Source: Clostridium tagluense (lineage in GTDB: Bacteria; Bacillota; Clostridia; Clostridiales; Clostridiaceae). From it: a stretch of 64,000 nucleotides of DNA. Shown here in pieces: positions 36,780 to 46,618 of the stretch (position 1 is its first letter; each line of letters starts with the position of its first letter). Location: contig NZ_BHYK01000007.1 of assembly GCF_003865095.1 (NCBI RefSeq), forward strand, positions 124,001 through 188,000, in the 5' to 3' direction. The notes under the pieces were generated by a model that did not search any database, was not told the DNA's origin, and was given only the letters and a program-made list of their open reading frames with translations. Made by a program: the position numbers and the translations under genes.

Positions 36780-38768
36780 ATGAAAAAGAGTTTAAAAACT
36801 AAATTAGGTTTAATGTTTTTTATATTTATATCAATTCCCCTTATTGCTTCAGGTGTCTTTTCTTGTATTAAGACTTCAAATTCAATGCAAGAATTAACAG
36901 AAGGATCCTTAAAGCAGATTGCTGAAAGAACAGTGGAAAGCATCAGTTTGGCTGTAGAATCAGTAAATGATTATATTAGAGCTTTAAGTTTAGATGAAGA
37001 CTTTGCTAATATAGCCCTTGGAGACGATAAACTTCATTCTAGTGGCGTGGAATATTTAGCTAAACTTCAAAAGGAAAATAATGATACAATAGAAAATTTA
37101 TTTATTACAGATATTAATGCTAAAGGTGTTATTAGCAATGATAATGAAGATTATGATTTTTCAGATCGTGATTATGTTAAGCAGGCTTTAAAAGGATCTA
37201 GAGCTCAAAGTGGAGTTTTTAAGTCTAAAAAATCAGGTGGAACTATTATTGCAATTGCCTATCCTTTAATGCTTGATAATAAAGTAGTTGGAGCTATAGT
37301 TGCAACTATTAAATTTGAAAAATTTTACAAGCATGTTGCTGAGATAAAAATAGGTCAAAGTGGATATGCATATATGATTGATAAAAGTGGATTATTTGTA
37401 TATCATCCTGAAAATGAAAAAGTGCTTAAAGAAAATTTAGTAGATACAAATAATGCTGAGTTAAAGGCGCTAGTAAATAAAATGAAGGCTGGTGAAGCTG
37501 GAGAGGGTTATTATAAATATGAAGGAAAACGTAAATTTATAAGGTTTACTCCAGTGGAAAATTGGGTAGTGGTAGTAACAGCTAATTATGATGATTATAT
37601 GGCGCCAGTTGTAGCTATAAAGAAAAATATAATAGCAATAGCGCTAATATCATTATTTATTGCAATGCTTTTATCATATTTTTTCACAACAAAAAAAATA
37701 ATAGAGCCTATTAAGATTTTACAAAAATTAATGGTAAAAGCTGGTGAGGGTGATTTAACAGTTAGAGCTGAAATAACTACTAAGGATGAAATTCAAACCT
37801 TAGGGGAATGTTTCAATCTAATGATTAAAGATCAATCAGATATAATAAGTAGCGTTAGAAGTGGTGCGAAGGAACTGGCAGCAGCTTCTGAGGAAATATC
37901 TGCATCGACTGAAGAAATAACTTCATCAACTGAACAAATTGCTGAGAATATACAAAACGTTGCCTTTAATGCAGAGAATCAAAATAATTCAATAATAGAA
38001 ACATCAGAAGTTTTAGTTCAACTTTCAAGCTTAGTTCAAATAGCTGAGAACAAAGCTCTTATTGCTAAAAACAATTCTCAGGATACTGTGAGTGCTGCAA
38101 AGCAAGGAAGAACTAAAGTTAAAGAAACTGTTGAAGCTATTGAAAATATTAATAAAACATCAATGGAAACAGAAGTTATATTAAAGGTGTTAAATGAATT
38201 ATCAAAACAAGTTAGTGGAATTATAAACACAATTAATGATATTTCCTCTCAAACTAATTTGTTAGCTTTAAATGCGGCTATTGAAGCTGCAAGGGCTGGA
38301 GAGCATGGAAAAGGATTTACAGTAGTAGCAGATGAAGTTCGAAAACTATCAGAACAAACAAATACTAGAGCAAATGAAATATCTTCATTGATAAATGAAA
38401 TGGTGGTTCAAATAGATAGAGCTGTAGATTCAATGCATTTTGGTAAAGAGGCAGTAGAACATGGAGCTTTTGTAGCTAAGGAAACAGATGAAACTTTTGT
38501 TAGTATTATAAATGCAATTGAGCAAATATCAAAAGATATTAATAAAATAGCAGATATTAAAAAGGATGAAGTTGCAAGTTCTGAGCAAATAGTAAAACTC
38601 ATAGATTCCGTTGCAACTATTACTGAAATAACAGCTACAAGTAGTGAAGAAGTTGCGGCATCGGCGCAGGAGCAAATTTCAGTAATTGAAAACCTAGCTT
38701 CAAGTTCTGAACAGACTAGTGCTATGGCTAATAATTTAAATAGTCTTGTAGCAAAATTTATGATTTAA
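36780..38768 (+). CDS. Methyl-accepting chemotaxis protein with dCache sensor
   Basis: A 662-residue chemoreceptor. An N-terminal membrane helix is followed by a double-Cache periplasmic sensor to about residue 280 ([40 protein letters not shown]), a second helix, HAMP, and the signalling coil with tip [20 protein letters not shown] near residue 490. dCache domains bind amino acids, carboxylates or purines. TTGGAGG precedes ATG 36780. A Fur-like site upstream hints at iron control. Confidence 0.93.
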   Translation: MKKSLKTKLGLMFFIFISIPLIASGVFSCIKTSNSMQELTEGSLKQIAERTVESISLAVESVNDYIRALSLDEDFANIALGDDKLHSSGVEYLAKLQKENNDTIENLFITDINAKGVISNDNEDYDFSDRDYVKQALKGSRAQSGVFKSKKSGGTIIAIAYPLMLDNKVVGAIVATIKFEKFYKHVAEIKIGQSGYAYMIDKSGLFVYHPENEKVLKENLVDTNNAELKALVNKMKAGEAGEGYYKYEGKRKFIRFTPVENWVVVVTANYDDYMAPVVAIKKNIIAIALISLFIAMLLSYFFTTKKIIEPIKILQKLMVKAGEGDLTVRAEITTKDEIQTLGECFNLMIKDQSDIISSVRSGAKELAAASEEISASTEEITSSTEQIAENIQNVAFNAENQNNSIIETSEVLVQLSSLVQIAENKALIAKNNSQDTVSAAKQGRTKVKETVEAIENINKTSMETEVILKVLNELSKQVSGIINTINDISSQTNLLALNAAIEAARAGEHGKGFTVVADEVRKLSEQTNTRANEISSLINEMVVQIDRAVDSMHFGKEAVEHGAFVAKETDETFVSIINAIEQISKDINKIADIKKDEVASSEQIVKLIDSVATITEITATSSEEVAASAQEQISVIENLASSSEQTSAMANNLNSLVAKFMI

Positions 38769-38877
38769 TAAGGCATAGTATACTTGGCTTGCAAGGGTTT
38801 TATTCTACTGTAGTATAGTGATACCGGGAGATTTTATTAATAGAAGTTTTAACTGTCTAGTATAGAGGTGAAAGACT

Positions 38878-39453
38878 ATGGAATATAAAGATATAAGCAA
38901 AGAAAGGCTTATAGAAATAATAGAGGCAAAGGATAAGATTATACAAGAATTGCAAAGCCTGAAAACTGAATTGCAGTATCAAGCATATATGGATTCTGTT
39001 ACTGGAGTATTAAACAGAAGAGCAGGTTTGGAAATTTTAGATGCAACCATTTATGATGCAGCCAGACAAGGAGAAAATTTTATAATATGTTTTTTTGATA
39101 TTGATAATTTTAAAAAAATAAATGATACTTTTGGTCATAGTGAGGGGGATAAGATTCTAACAGAAACCAGTAATATTCTCAGAGCGAATATTAGAAAAAC
39201 GGACACTGTATTTAGAATAGGTGGTGACGAATTTGTAATTATTTTTCCAAACACAACATTAGAGGTTGCAAAGACTATTTGTTCAAGAATATGTATGAAG
39301 ATTGATGAATTGAAGCAAGAGGATAAGAGTAATCATATGTTGGGTCTAAGTTATGGTTTTTCTGAATATAATTCCAAGAATAAAATATCAGCCGGTGAAT
39401 TAATAAGAGAGGCAGATGAAGGGATGTATGTTAGTAAGAGGTTGAAAAAGTAA
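38878..39453 (+). CDS. GGDEF diguanylate cyclase
   Basis: Makes cyclic di-GMP from two GTP. 191 residues: a short N-terminal coiled coil (RLIEIIEAKDKIIQELQSLK) and a GGDEF domain with FDIDNFKKINDTFGHSEGD and intact active site RIGGDEF. The inhibitory I-site RxxD (RKTD) lies five residues before GGDEF, so product feedback is expected. It has no membrane sensor. GAGGTG precedes ATG 38878. It follows the chemoreceptor by 109 bases, linking c-di-GMP with motility by position only. Confidence 0.92.
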   Translation: MEYKDISKERLIEIIEAKDKIIQELQSLKTELQYQAYMDSVTGVLNRRAGLEILDATIYDAARQGENFIICFFDIDNFKKINDTFGHSEGDKILTETSNILRANIRKTDTVFRIGGDEFVIIFPNTTLEVAKTICSRICMKIDELKQEDKSNHMLGLSYGFSEYNSKNKISAGELIREADEGMYVSKRLKK

Positions 39454-39612
39454 GATTTTTATATGGTATAAAGCAGTCTTCTTTTTTCTAAGGTTGACAT
39501 TCCATTCTGAAGCTGTTTTTCTGAATTTTGATGATCATTAATTGAGTACCTTTTGAAGGTGTTTGTAGTTAATATTGTTTATATATAAATTGTTTTAAAA
39601 TTCACAACATTC

Positions 39613-39641
39613 TTGACAATGAATATATATCATGTTAAAAT
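39613..39641 (+). promoter_or_regulatory. Sigma-A promoter of the clostripain gene
   Basis: TTGACA (39613-39618), 17-bp spacer, TAAAAT (39636-39641). It shows that a longer open frame beginning at this TTG is not the translated start. Confidence 0.78.
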
Positions 39642-39678
39642 TTCCACAAACAGTAAATGGAAAAGGGGGATTAATTTA

Positions 39679-41265
39679 ATGATTAGTAAAAAAATCACAG
39701 CGATTACAATTTGTGCGTTTTTAACCACCACATTATTTGGCTATATTCCAGTAAAGGCATTGGATAAGGTATCGAAAAATAACATAAAAGGAAGCAATAT
39801 ACAAGGGGTGCAGGTAGCTAAAACAGAGGCAAAGGCTCCAAACAAGAAACTGACAGTGATGGTTTATAGCGACGCAGATAATAATTTAGAGCAAGGCCTA
39901 CTTGAGGATATAGAGGAAATGAAGGTTGGATATGTAGATAATTCAGACTTAAATGTGATTGCTTTGGTGGATAGAACACCAGATTATTCAGATGATGAAA
40001 CTGTACTTGGAGAAAATTTTTCGGATGCGAGGATGTATAAAATTGAAAATAATAAAGTGGTAAGAATTGAAGGCGGAAAAAATTTTCCTGAGATAACAAA
40101 AACTAGTGAGTATGAAGCAAATATGGGGGATGCACAAACCCTTAAGAAATTTATAGATTCCTGCAAAGCAAATTATCCAGCAGATAAATATGCACTTATT
40201 ATGTCTAATCATGGTGGTGGAGTAAGAAAGGATAAGTCATTACAAGAGCCTAAAAATCCAAAAGCAGTATGTTGGGATGATACAAATGATGAGGACTGTT
40301 TATATACTGGAGAAATATCAGATGTACTGACCAATGATGAATCAGTGAATGTACTAGCATATGATGCTTGTTTAATGGGTGCTTGTGAAATAGCATATCA
40401 ATATAGACCTGGCAATGGTGGGTTCCAAGCAAATGTTATGGTAGCGTCTGCACCAATAGTTTGGGGCGAAGGATTTAAGTATGATAATATATTTAAACGT
40501 CTAAAAGCTGATGGTGGAAAAACTTCAGAGACAGATTTAACGTTAAAAGGAAAAGAACAAAATTTTGATCCTTCTACAGTTACAGATTTGCAATTGGGCG
40601 CTCTAATGGTAGAAGAACAAAGAGATGCTGCTGAGTCTGCAAAAGAAAATAGTCAAGTTTTAAGCTGTTTTGATCTTTCAAAAATAGAAGTTTTAAAGAA
40701 TTCTGTTGATAAAATGGCTATAAGTTTATGGGAAGAAAATAAAAAAGCAGATATAGAGAGACTTAGGGGAACTGAAAAAAAGACAACGCTTCTTCATTAT
40801 TTTGATGAAAATGATAAAAGAGAGTGGCTATCCTATCCTTACTTCGACTTATATGACTTGTGTAGAACAATAAGTACAGACAGTGCTTTTAGTACTCCTA
40901 TTAAAAAATTAGCCACAACTGTAATGCAAAATGTGGATGACGTAGTAGTTTATTCTTATGGTGGGAAAAAATTTAAAGGATTTACAGAAGGAAAAACGGG
41001 GTTAAGTATTTTCTTGCCAGATGGAAATAAAGTGTACAGAGATGTAACTGCAAATACAAGCTATTCAGAGTGGAAGGGACAAAGATGGTACAATTCTATA
41101 GATACAGCCATACTTCAACCAGATTATTTATATGGTAAATTAAATTGGTGCAAAGATGGACAAACTCCTAAAATAAATGATATTGGAAATTGGTTTGAAA
41201 TGCTTGATTGTTGGTTCGATAGTAGCAACGGTGACAATGGCGGAGATAACGGATACCAATGGTAA
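39679..41265 (+). CDS. Secreted clostripain-family cysteine protease (C11)
   Basis: Secreted Arg-specific-type endopeptidase, 528 residues. A signal peptide (MISKKITAITICAFLTTTLF, cleavage after PVKA) is followed by a propeptide and the C11 catalytic domain with the His in YALIMSNHGGGVRKD and the Cys in VLAYDACLMGACEIAY. GGGGG precedes ATG 39679. Family members are made as precursors activated by internal cleavage. No sortase signal or cell-wall anchor is visible, so it is probably released. Confidence 0.92.
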   Translation: MISKKITAITICAFLTTTLFGYIPVKALDKVSKNNIKGSNIQGVQVAKTEAKAPNKKLTVMVYSDADNNLEQGLLEDIEEMKVGYVDNSDLNVIALVDRTPDYSDDETVLGENFSDARMYKIENNKVVRIEGGKNFPEITKTSEYEANMGDAQTLKKFIDSCKANYPADKYALIMSNHGGGVRKDKSLQEPKNPKAVCWDDTNDEDCLYTGEISDVLTNDESVNVLAYDACLMGACEIAYQYRPGNGGFQANVMVASAPIVWGEGFKYDNIFKRLKADGGKTSETDLTLKGKEQNFDPSTVTDLQLGALMVEEQRDAAESAKENSQVLSCFDLSKIEVLKNSVDKMAISLWEENKKADIERLRGTEKKTTLLHYFDENDKREWLSYPYFDLYDLCRTISTDSAFSTPIKKLATTVMQNVDDVVVYSYGGKKFKGFTEGKTGLSIFLPDGNKVYRDVTANTSYSEWKGQRWYNSIDTAILQPDYLYGKLNWCKDGQTPKINDIGNWFEMLDCWFDSSNGDNGGDNGYQW

Positions 41266-41338
41266 AAATTTAAATTACTTATTTTATGTAAGCTTTTGTA
41301 CTAGCTTAAAAAGGATAATACAGAAGCTTACATTTTGT

Positions 41339-43036
41339 TTATGGGGTCTCGTCATGATGTTGTATAGCGTCTCTTACTAATTTTTCTGAATTCTCATCAG
41401 GGTGTGTAACAACTGTACTCTCTGCAATCTTATCACGTGCATTAGTTGGTTCATGTTTAGGAGTAACAACGGTACTCACTGGAGCCTGATCACGTGCATT
41501 AATTGGTTCATGTTTAGGAGTAACAACTGCACCCACTGGAGCCTTATCACATACATTAGTTGGTTCATGTTTAGGAGTAACAACTGCACTCACTGGAACC
41601 TTATCATATACATTAGTTGGTTCATGTTTAGGAGTAACAACTGCACTCACTGGGACCTTATCACATACATTAGTTGGTTCATGTTTAGGAGTAACAACGG
41701 TACTCACTGGAGCCTGATCACATACATTAATTGGTTCATGTTTAGGAGTAACAACGGTACTCACTGGAACCTGATCACATACATTAATTGGTTCATGTTT
41801 AGGGGTAACAAATGTACTCACTGGAACCTGATCACATACATTAGTTGGTTCATGTTTAGGAGTAACAACGGCACTTACTGTAGCCTGGTAAATTGCATTA
41901 GTTGGTTCATGTTTAGGAGTAACAACTGTACCAACTGCAACCCGATCACGTGAATTCCTTGTTTTATGTTTAGGAGTAACAACGGTACTCACTGTAGCCT
42001 GGTAAATTGCATTAGTTGGCTCATGTTTAGGAGTAACAACTGCACTTACTGCAGCCTGGTAACTTGCATTGCTTGGTTCATGTTTAGGAGTAACAAATGT
42101 ACTTACTGGAACCTGGTAACTTGCATTGCTTGGTTCATCTTTAGGAGTAACAACTGTACTCACTGGAACTTGGTAACTTGCATTAGTTGGTTCATGTTTA
42201 GGAGTAACAAATGCACTCACTGCAACCTGGTCACGTGCATTAGTCAGTTCATGCTTAGGAATAACAAAGGTACTTACTGCAATCTGATTACGTGCATTAA
42301 TTGGTTTATATTTAGGAGTAGCAACGGTACTCATTGCAACCTGACCACTTATATTTGTTGGATTATGTTTATGCGTAATAATTGTATTCACTGCAACTTG
42401 AATATTTACAGCTTCTTGTTTAGGCGGAATAACTGTATTCATTGTAGATTGAGCGATTACATTTGTTATTTCTTGTTTAGGAGTAATAACCGCACTGGCA
42501 ATATCTGTACTTTTTAGATTTTTATAATAAGCGTAGACTGGAGAGTAATCCTTGATTTTATTAGCATATAAATTCAAACTAGTCAATTTAGTCAATCCTT
42601 CTAAAGAGTCGATGTTGCTAATTTTATTAAAAGATAAGTCTAAATTCGTTAATTTAGTCAATCCTTCTAAAGGTTTAATGTTACTGATTTGGTTATTGCT
42701 TAAACTTAAAGAAGACAAATTAATAAAATTTTCTAGCCCTGAAAGATTAGTAATATGTTTGTCTTTAGTATTTTTCAAACTTGTTATTTTATTAACATAC
42801 CCTAGTAATATATCGCCAGTAGGGCATTGTAGTTCCTCTCTTATTGTCTTTTCTAAATTTTTATCTGGGAATGTAATAATTGTACTTTCTGTAATCTGTT
42901 CACTTACAGATTTTTGTCGGGTGGCGTTATTTAAAAACGCACTTCCAAAAGAATTACAACCAACAATATTAATACTAAATAAAATAATAATTAAAATAGT
43001 TAACCTTTTAAATTTTATATAAGAAACGTTCCTCAT
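41339..43036 (-). CDS. LRR lipoprotein with 19-residue repeat array
   Basis: A 565-residue lipoprotein. The signal peptide ends in the lipobox INIVGC. An internalin-like N-cap (TFPDKNLEKTIREEL) is followed by about four 22-residue leucine-rich repeats (LTKLTNLDLSFNKISNIDSL). From about residue 185, some 19 tandem copies of a 19-residue unit, consensus VVTPKHEPTNARDQVPVST, run to the C-terminus. The last 20 residues (VVTHPDENSEKLVRDAIQ) resemble the N-cap again, as if a second LRR domain were cut off. GGGGG precedes ATG 43036. Likely a surface adhesin or matrix protein. Confidence 0.82.
   Translation of the reverse strand: MRNVSYIKFKRLTILIIILFSINIVGCNSFGSAFLNNATRQKSVSEQITESTIITFPDKNLEKTIREELQCPTGDILLGYVNKITSLKNTKDKHITNLSGLENFINLSSLSLSNNQISNIKPLEGLTKLTNLDLSFNKISNIDSLEGLTKLTSLNLYANKIKDYSPVYAYYKNLKSTDIASAVITPKQEITNVIAQSTMNTVIPPKQEAVNIQVAVNTIITHKHNPTNISGQVAMSTVATPKYKPINARNQIAVSTFVIPKHELTNARDQVAVSAFVTPKHEPTNASYQVPVSTVVTPKDEPSNASYQVPVSTFVTPKHEPSNASYQAAVSAVVTPKHEPTNAIYQATVSTVVTPKHKTRNSRDRVAVGTVVTPKHEPTNAIYQATVSAVVTPKHEPTNVCDQVPVSTFVTPKHEPINVCDQVPVSTVVTPKHEPINVCDQAPVSTVVTPKHEPTNVCDKVPVSAVVTPKHEPTNVYDKVPVSAVVTPKHEPTNVCDKAPVGAVVTPKHEPINARDQAPVSTVVTPKHEPTNARDKIAESTVVTHPDENSEKLVRDAIQHHDETP
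41405..42490. repeat. 57-bp tandem repeat array inside the LRR gene
   Basis: About 19 head-to-tail 57-bp units keep frame in the lipoprotein gene. The most constant core on the plus strand is TTCATGTTTAGGAGTAAC. Outer copies at the N-terminal side are the most diverged, central and C-terminal ones nearly identical, suggesting recent expansion. The array keeps open antisense frames that are not genes. Confidence 0.9.
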
Positions 43037-43100
43037 GTTCTTAATCCCCCATTTGTAATAGTGTCTGCAATGGTTTTAGTGGTTTAGTTCTATAGGAATA

Positions 43101-44558
43101 TTACAAATAAATATCTGAAAGTTCAACTTGTATACTTTCATCTCCATTTTTCATTTTGCTACCATATAAGGTATTTTCATGAAGTACCTTTCCAGAAGGA
43201 AGTATAACTGTAAACTTACTTCCTTTCCCGAATTCACTTTTAGCATATACACGACCACCATGTAATTCTACAATCGACTTAACTAAATTAAGGCCAATAC
43301 CTGTACCTTCAGCATTTCTTGATAGTGATTTGTCTACCTGTTTAAATCTATCAAATATCGTAACCAAGTTCTCTTCTTCAATGCCAATACCATTATCTTT
43401 GACTGATATTTCAACAAATTCATTCTTATCCTTAACATCTACAAAAATTTTACCCCCTTTATCTGAAAACTTTATCGCATTTGATATAAGATTTAATACT
43501 ATTCTCTCTATCTTCTCTGGGTCACATGCAATAATTTTTTCTTCTATATCTGTATCAAAAATAATATGTAAGCCTTTGCTGCCAGTAAAATTACTTGTAG
43601 ACAGAACTATTTCTTCTACAACTTGGACTATATTGTTATTTGATAAGTTCAATTTAAAGAATCCTGCCTGGATTTTTGATGAATCAACTATATTATTTAT
43701 AAGTTTGGATAACCTATAGGAATTTAGTTTCATTGAGTCAAGGTATTTACTAATTGTTTCCCGGCGATCGTCTAGTGAACCATTATAGCAATACATTTGA
43801 ACTAACTGTACTGCCGAGGAAATTACATTTAATGGTGTTTTAAGTTCATGTGAAATATTTGCAGTAAACTCTTCCTGTGAAACAAGTAATTTTTGTAGCT
43901 CATTGTTCATTTCATTTTTTTTCTTAACTTCTTCATAGGTATAATTCCATATATATCTAATAAACATAAGGTTAACCAAAGTAAGTACACTGCCTAAAAA
44001 AAACAACAGGTATTTCTGAAATTTCTGAGCATTTGCAACTTTGTTAAGTGAACTATTTACTTCTAAATCAATTTTATTTATTAATACATTATCACAATCC
44101 CTAAACTTATCAACTAAATTTTTACCGTGCTCTAGGTTCAATTTTGCCTCATTTGATTTGCCACTATCGACTAAAGCTATTTGCTCTTTAAAAAACATTT
44201 GAATACAGTTCACCTGTTCATTAAGTTGATTAGTAATTTTAACGCCTAATGCCGTATCCTTTAAAGTATAAAGGGAATTATAATATCCCCATAATTGTTT
44301 ATTTCCTAAATAATAGGGTTCTAAAAATTTTTTGTCTTCTGAAATAATATAAGCCCTAATACCTGTTTCTTCATTAATTACTGCTGTTAAAATTTCTGTT
44401 GAAAATGTTTTTGCTGGGAGTATTTTTTTTATAATAAAATCACATTCTTTACTTACTTTATTCATACTATAAATACTAAATAATATTATAATTAATGATA
44501 AACAAGCAATTGAAAAGTATCCTAATACCATAGTTCGTCTACTTCTACTCTTAACCAT
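43101..44558 (-). CDS. Orphan sensor histidine kinase with CHASE3 domain
   Basis: A 485-residue kinase. Helix 1 (VLGYFSIACLSLIIILFSIY), a CHASE3-type extracellular helical domain (AVINEETGIRAYIISEDKKF), helix 2 (KYLLFFLGSVLTLVNLMFI), coiled coil, HisKA box NISHELKTPLNVISSAVQL, N-box NLISNAIKFSDKGG, G1 VKDNGIGIEEENL, G2 GTGIGLNLVKSIVELHGG. I take ATG 44558, nine bases after GGAG. A longer reading to 44597 has no site. No response regulator is adjacent. Confidence 0.92.
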   Translation of the reverse strand: MVKSRSRRTMVLGYFSIACLSLIIILFSIYSMNKVSKECDFIIKKILPAKTFSTEILTAVINEETGIRAYIISEDKKFLEPYYLGNKQLWGYYNSLYTLKDTALGVKITNQLNEQVNCIQMFFKEQIALVDSGKSNEAKLNLEHGKNLVDKFRDCDNVLINKIDLEVNSSLNKVANAQKFQKYLLFFLGSVLTLVNLMFIRYIWNYTYEEVKKKNEMNNELQKLLVSQEEFTANISHELKTPLNVISSAVQLVQMYCYNGSLDDRRETISKYLDSMKLNSYRLSKLINNIVDSSKIQAGFFKLNLSNNNIVQVVEEIVLSTSNFTGSKGLHIIFDTDIEEKIIACDPEKIERIVLNLISNAIKFSDKGGKIFVDVKDKNEFVEISVKDNGIGIEEENLVTIFDRFKQVDKSLSRNAEGTGIGLNLVKSIVELHGGRVYAKSEFGKGSKFTVILPSGKVLHENTLYGSKMKNGDESIQVELSDIYL

Positions 44559-44822
44559 AATACATATCTCCATTTCCCAATAAAAATTTATCTCCAAAAA
44601 TTACATTTACCACAATATTTACAAGTTGATATTCTAGTAATATATTACCATAATATGTTGCATTTTACTATATCCTTATTCTACCATAATGTGACACTTT
44701 TACTTAAAAATCTTACAAAGCCAGTAAATTTCGCTTGAAATATGCCATAATTGGTATGCTAAACATAGCAGGGGTAAGAACTAGTGGACTATGTTACTAA
44801 TTAATGCTAGTTTAAGCGGTGT

Positions 44823-44956
44823 AAAATTAATTAGAATCTTGTTAAGTTAATTAGAATTTAATTAACACTTAACTGAGGTATTTAATAATATGTTGAAACC
44901 AGTGCCTTTGAGGAGTTAAACCTTAGTTAGTAACTTTGTCAAATTTAACTAGAATT
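44823..44956. repeat. 134-bp direct repeat, copy 1
   Basis: Shares most positions with 45904-46038, including TTAATTAGAAT, AATTTAATTAACACTTAACT and TGCCTTTGAGGAGTTAA. Contains internal inverted repeats of TTAATTA/GTTAA. It lies in the 602-bp gap 44559-45160, about 205 bases before the XRE-type gene's ATG. Confidence 0.7.
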
Positions 44957-45088
44957 ATAAATAGATTGGAGAAAAAGAAATAGGTATTTGTTGCTTTACT
45001 TATACCCTATTGGTAAACCTTTTTTTCTTAATATCATAAGTATTGTTATAATGGTGACAAGTTATATTATAAATATGACAATATAACT

Positions 45089-45117
45089 TGACATAAAAAC
45101 TAAGTGATGATATGTTA
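45089..45117 (+). promoter_or_regulatory. Sigma-A promoter of the HTH gene
   Basis: TTGACA (45089-45094), 17-bp spacer, TATGTT (45112-45117). Confidence 0.7.
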
Positions 45118-45160
45118 TATTTAACTATATTTGGACAACAATTTAAGGAAGTGTTATTTT

Positions 45161-45370
45161 ATGAAGGAAGAATTAGTATTAAAAAACAAACTTAAAGTAG
45201 CTAGAGCAGAAAATAATTTATCCCAAGGAGACTTAGCGGAAATGGTTGGCGTTTCTAGACAAACAATTAGTTCAATAGAAACAGGACAATTTAATCCAAC
45301 TGCAAAGTTAGCATTAATATTTTGCATTGCATTAGATAAAAAGTTTGAAGATCTATTTTACTTTGAGTAG
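45161..45370 (+). CDS. Small XRE-family HTH regulator
   Basis: A 69-residue single-domain Cro/cI-type repressor: LKVARAENNLSQGDLAEMVG then VSRQTISSIETGQFNPT and the tail KKFEDLFYFE. AAGGAAG precedes ATG 45161. It is followed 33 bases later by a small membrane protein gene, a standard arrangement where the regulator controls the pair. Confidence 0.92.
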   Translation: MKEELVLKNKLKVARAENNLSQGDLAEMVGVSRQTISSIETGQFNPTAKLALIFCIALDKKFEDLFYFE

Positions 45371-45403
45371 GATAATGAGCCATATAAAAGGAGATTGTTA
45401 ATC

Positions 45404-45724
45404 ATGAAAAAAGAAGAAATTTTAGAAAAAAGCAAACGGGAAAATTTATGGGAAGATGAAAGAAGTAAACAAGTTAAAATAAAATCAAAAGAATATGCAT
45501 CACAAATAGGAAATTTAATATTAGCATTAGTTATGCTTTGGAAAATGTTTCATAAAATGCCCTATGGTGATTTATTCGGCATTTTTTCTATTCAAATTGC
45601 AATTTCTAATCTTTATAAGTATAAAAATAAAACAGAAAGTAAGTTATATTTAGTTATTGGCGTTATGATGTTATTTGCATCTAGTATATTTTTATTAGAT
45701 TTTTTTATTAATGGAATTTCATAA
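45404..45724 (+). CDS. Small membrane protein, DUF6442-like
   Basis: A 106-residue protein with a charged N-terminus (MKKEEILEKSKRENLWEDER) and two to three membrane helices (IGNLILALVMLW, LYLVIGVMMLFASSIFLLDF). The N-terminal signature matches DUF6442 proteins, which often follow a small XRE regulator. AAGGAG precedes ATG 45404. Function unknown. Confidence 0.75.
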   Translation: MKKEEILEKSKRENLWEDERSKQVKIKSKEYASQIGNLILALVMLWKMFHKMPYGDLFGIFSIQIAISNLYKYKNKTESKLYLVIGVMMLFASSIFLLDFFINGIS

Positions 45725-45772
45725 GCAGGGAAGATTTATTTTAAAAAAATGGACTAAGAGATTGCAAAGCAA

Positions 45773-45822
45773 TAATAAGGCTATATTCCTTTAAATTATA
45801 TTAAAAGGAGTGTAGCCTTATT
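45773..45822 (+). terminator. Terminator-like hairpin
   Basis: AATAAGGCTA and TAGCCTTATT enclose a second paired segment (TTCCTTT/AAAGGAG), about 50 bases after the DUF6442-like stop. Confidence 0.7.
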
Positions 45823-45903
45823 AAAATACATAAAAAATTAATACTATTTGCAACTATAAACGAAACAATTTAAGGAAAGAAAATAAGCTGCTTTACACTT
45901 ATT

Positions 45904-46038
45904 AAAATTAATTAGAATTTTGTTAAAGTTAATAAGAATTTAATTAACACTTAACTACAATAACTAATAATAAGTTGAAAGCATTGCCTTTGAGGAGTTA
46001 AGCTTCAGTTAAGAAGGTTGTCAAATTTAATTAGATTT
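45904..46038. repeat. 134-bp direct repeat, copy 2
   Basis: Second copy of 44823-44956, 129 bases before the start codon of the 46167 gene. Together the copies flank the HTH/DUF6442 pair. It occupies the middle of the 442-bp gap 45725-46166. Confidence 0.7.
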
Positions 46039-46166
46039 AACAATAGTTAAGAATGTTATTGAAATTTGTATACTATACTAAATTATATAGTAAAAAAATA
46101 GATAGTAAGTCAGATGAAATATTTTAGTTATAATTACTATTTTAATAGTGAAGGGATGGTATAGGG

Positions 46167-46487
46167 ATGAGCTTTATATTTAAAGACATAAAAAGCAGTG
46201 GTGGAGTAGAAAAAATTGAATTTGCGGAAATTATTAATGTGGATAGACTTATTAGAAGAGAAGCAACCTTTAAAATACTAAATACAGCAATTATATATAA
46301 CGCAGAAGAAGAGTACTATTATACACTGGCTACATGCATTAATGAAAAGAATGTAATAGAAACAATAAGTGTAGAAGGATTTGAAATACATGCAAATATT
46401 ACAGATCTTAGAGGTGCTTATATTGACTATAAGGAATATGAAGAAGATTCTGAAGTAAACTGTATTGGAATTATATATTATCCATAA
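46167..46487 (+). CDS. Hypothetical acidic protein, paralogue of 34746
   Basis: A 106-residue protein colinear without gaps with that at 34746 (MSFIFKDIKSSGGVEKIEFA, ending IGIIYYP). It lacks the leader hairpin of its paralogue and has the 134-bp repeat upstream instead. GAAGGGATGG supplies a weak site before ATG 46167. Function unknown; a terminator follows. Confidence 0.75.
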   Translation: MSFIFKDIKSSGGVEKIEFAEIINVDRLIRREATFKILNTAIIYNAEEEYYYTLATCINEKNVIETISVEGFEIHANITDLRGAYIDYKEYEEDSEVNCIGIIYYP

Positions 46488-46579
46488 ACCCTCATTAAGA
46501 CAATACTGAAAGTAAGCAGTACTAGAACATAGTTGTATTTGATAAGATGAATTCGTGCCCAAGGATATAAGGACCTATA

Positions 46580-46618
46580 AAAATAAACTCTGTATTTTTT
46601 ATATGCGGAGTTTATTTT
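46580..46618 (+). terminator. Intrinsic terminator
   Basis: AAAATAAACTC and GAGTTTATTTT pair with a T-rich tail. Confidence 0.82.

Noticed and set aside
39613-39678. N-terminal extension of clostripain from TTG 39613
   Set aside because: That TTG is the -35 box of a consensus promoter. The signal peptide begins at ATG 39679.
41405-42490. Regular repeats as a possible CRISPR array
   Set aside because: Units are contiguous 57-bp coding repeats without unique spacers, and no cas genes are present. The same holds for the 9-bp collagen repeats at 19724-20244.
41402-42517. Two long plus-strand open frames of 183 codons each with SWFMFRSNNCTH-type repeats
   Set aside because: They are antisense to the 57-bp repeat array of the LRR lipoprotein, which simply has no stops in that frame. 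They have no ribosome site, and the lipoprotein on the other strand has signal peptide and LRRs.
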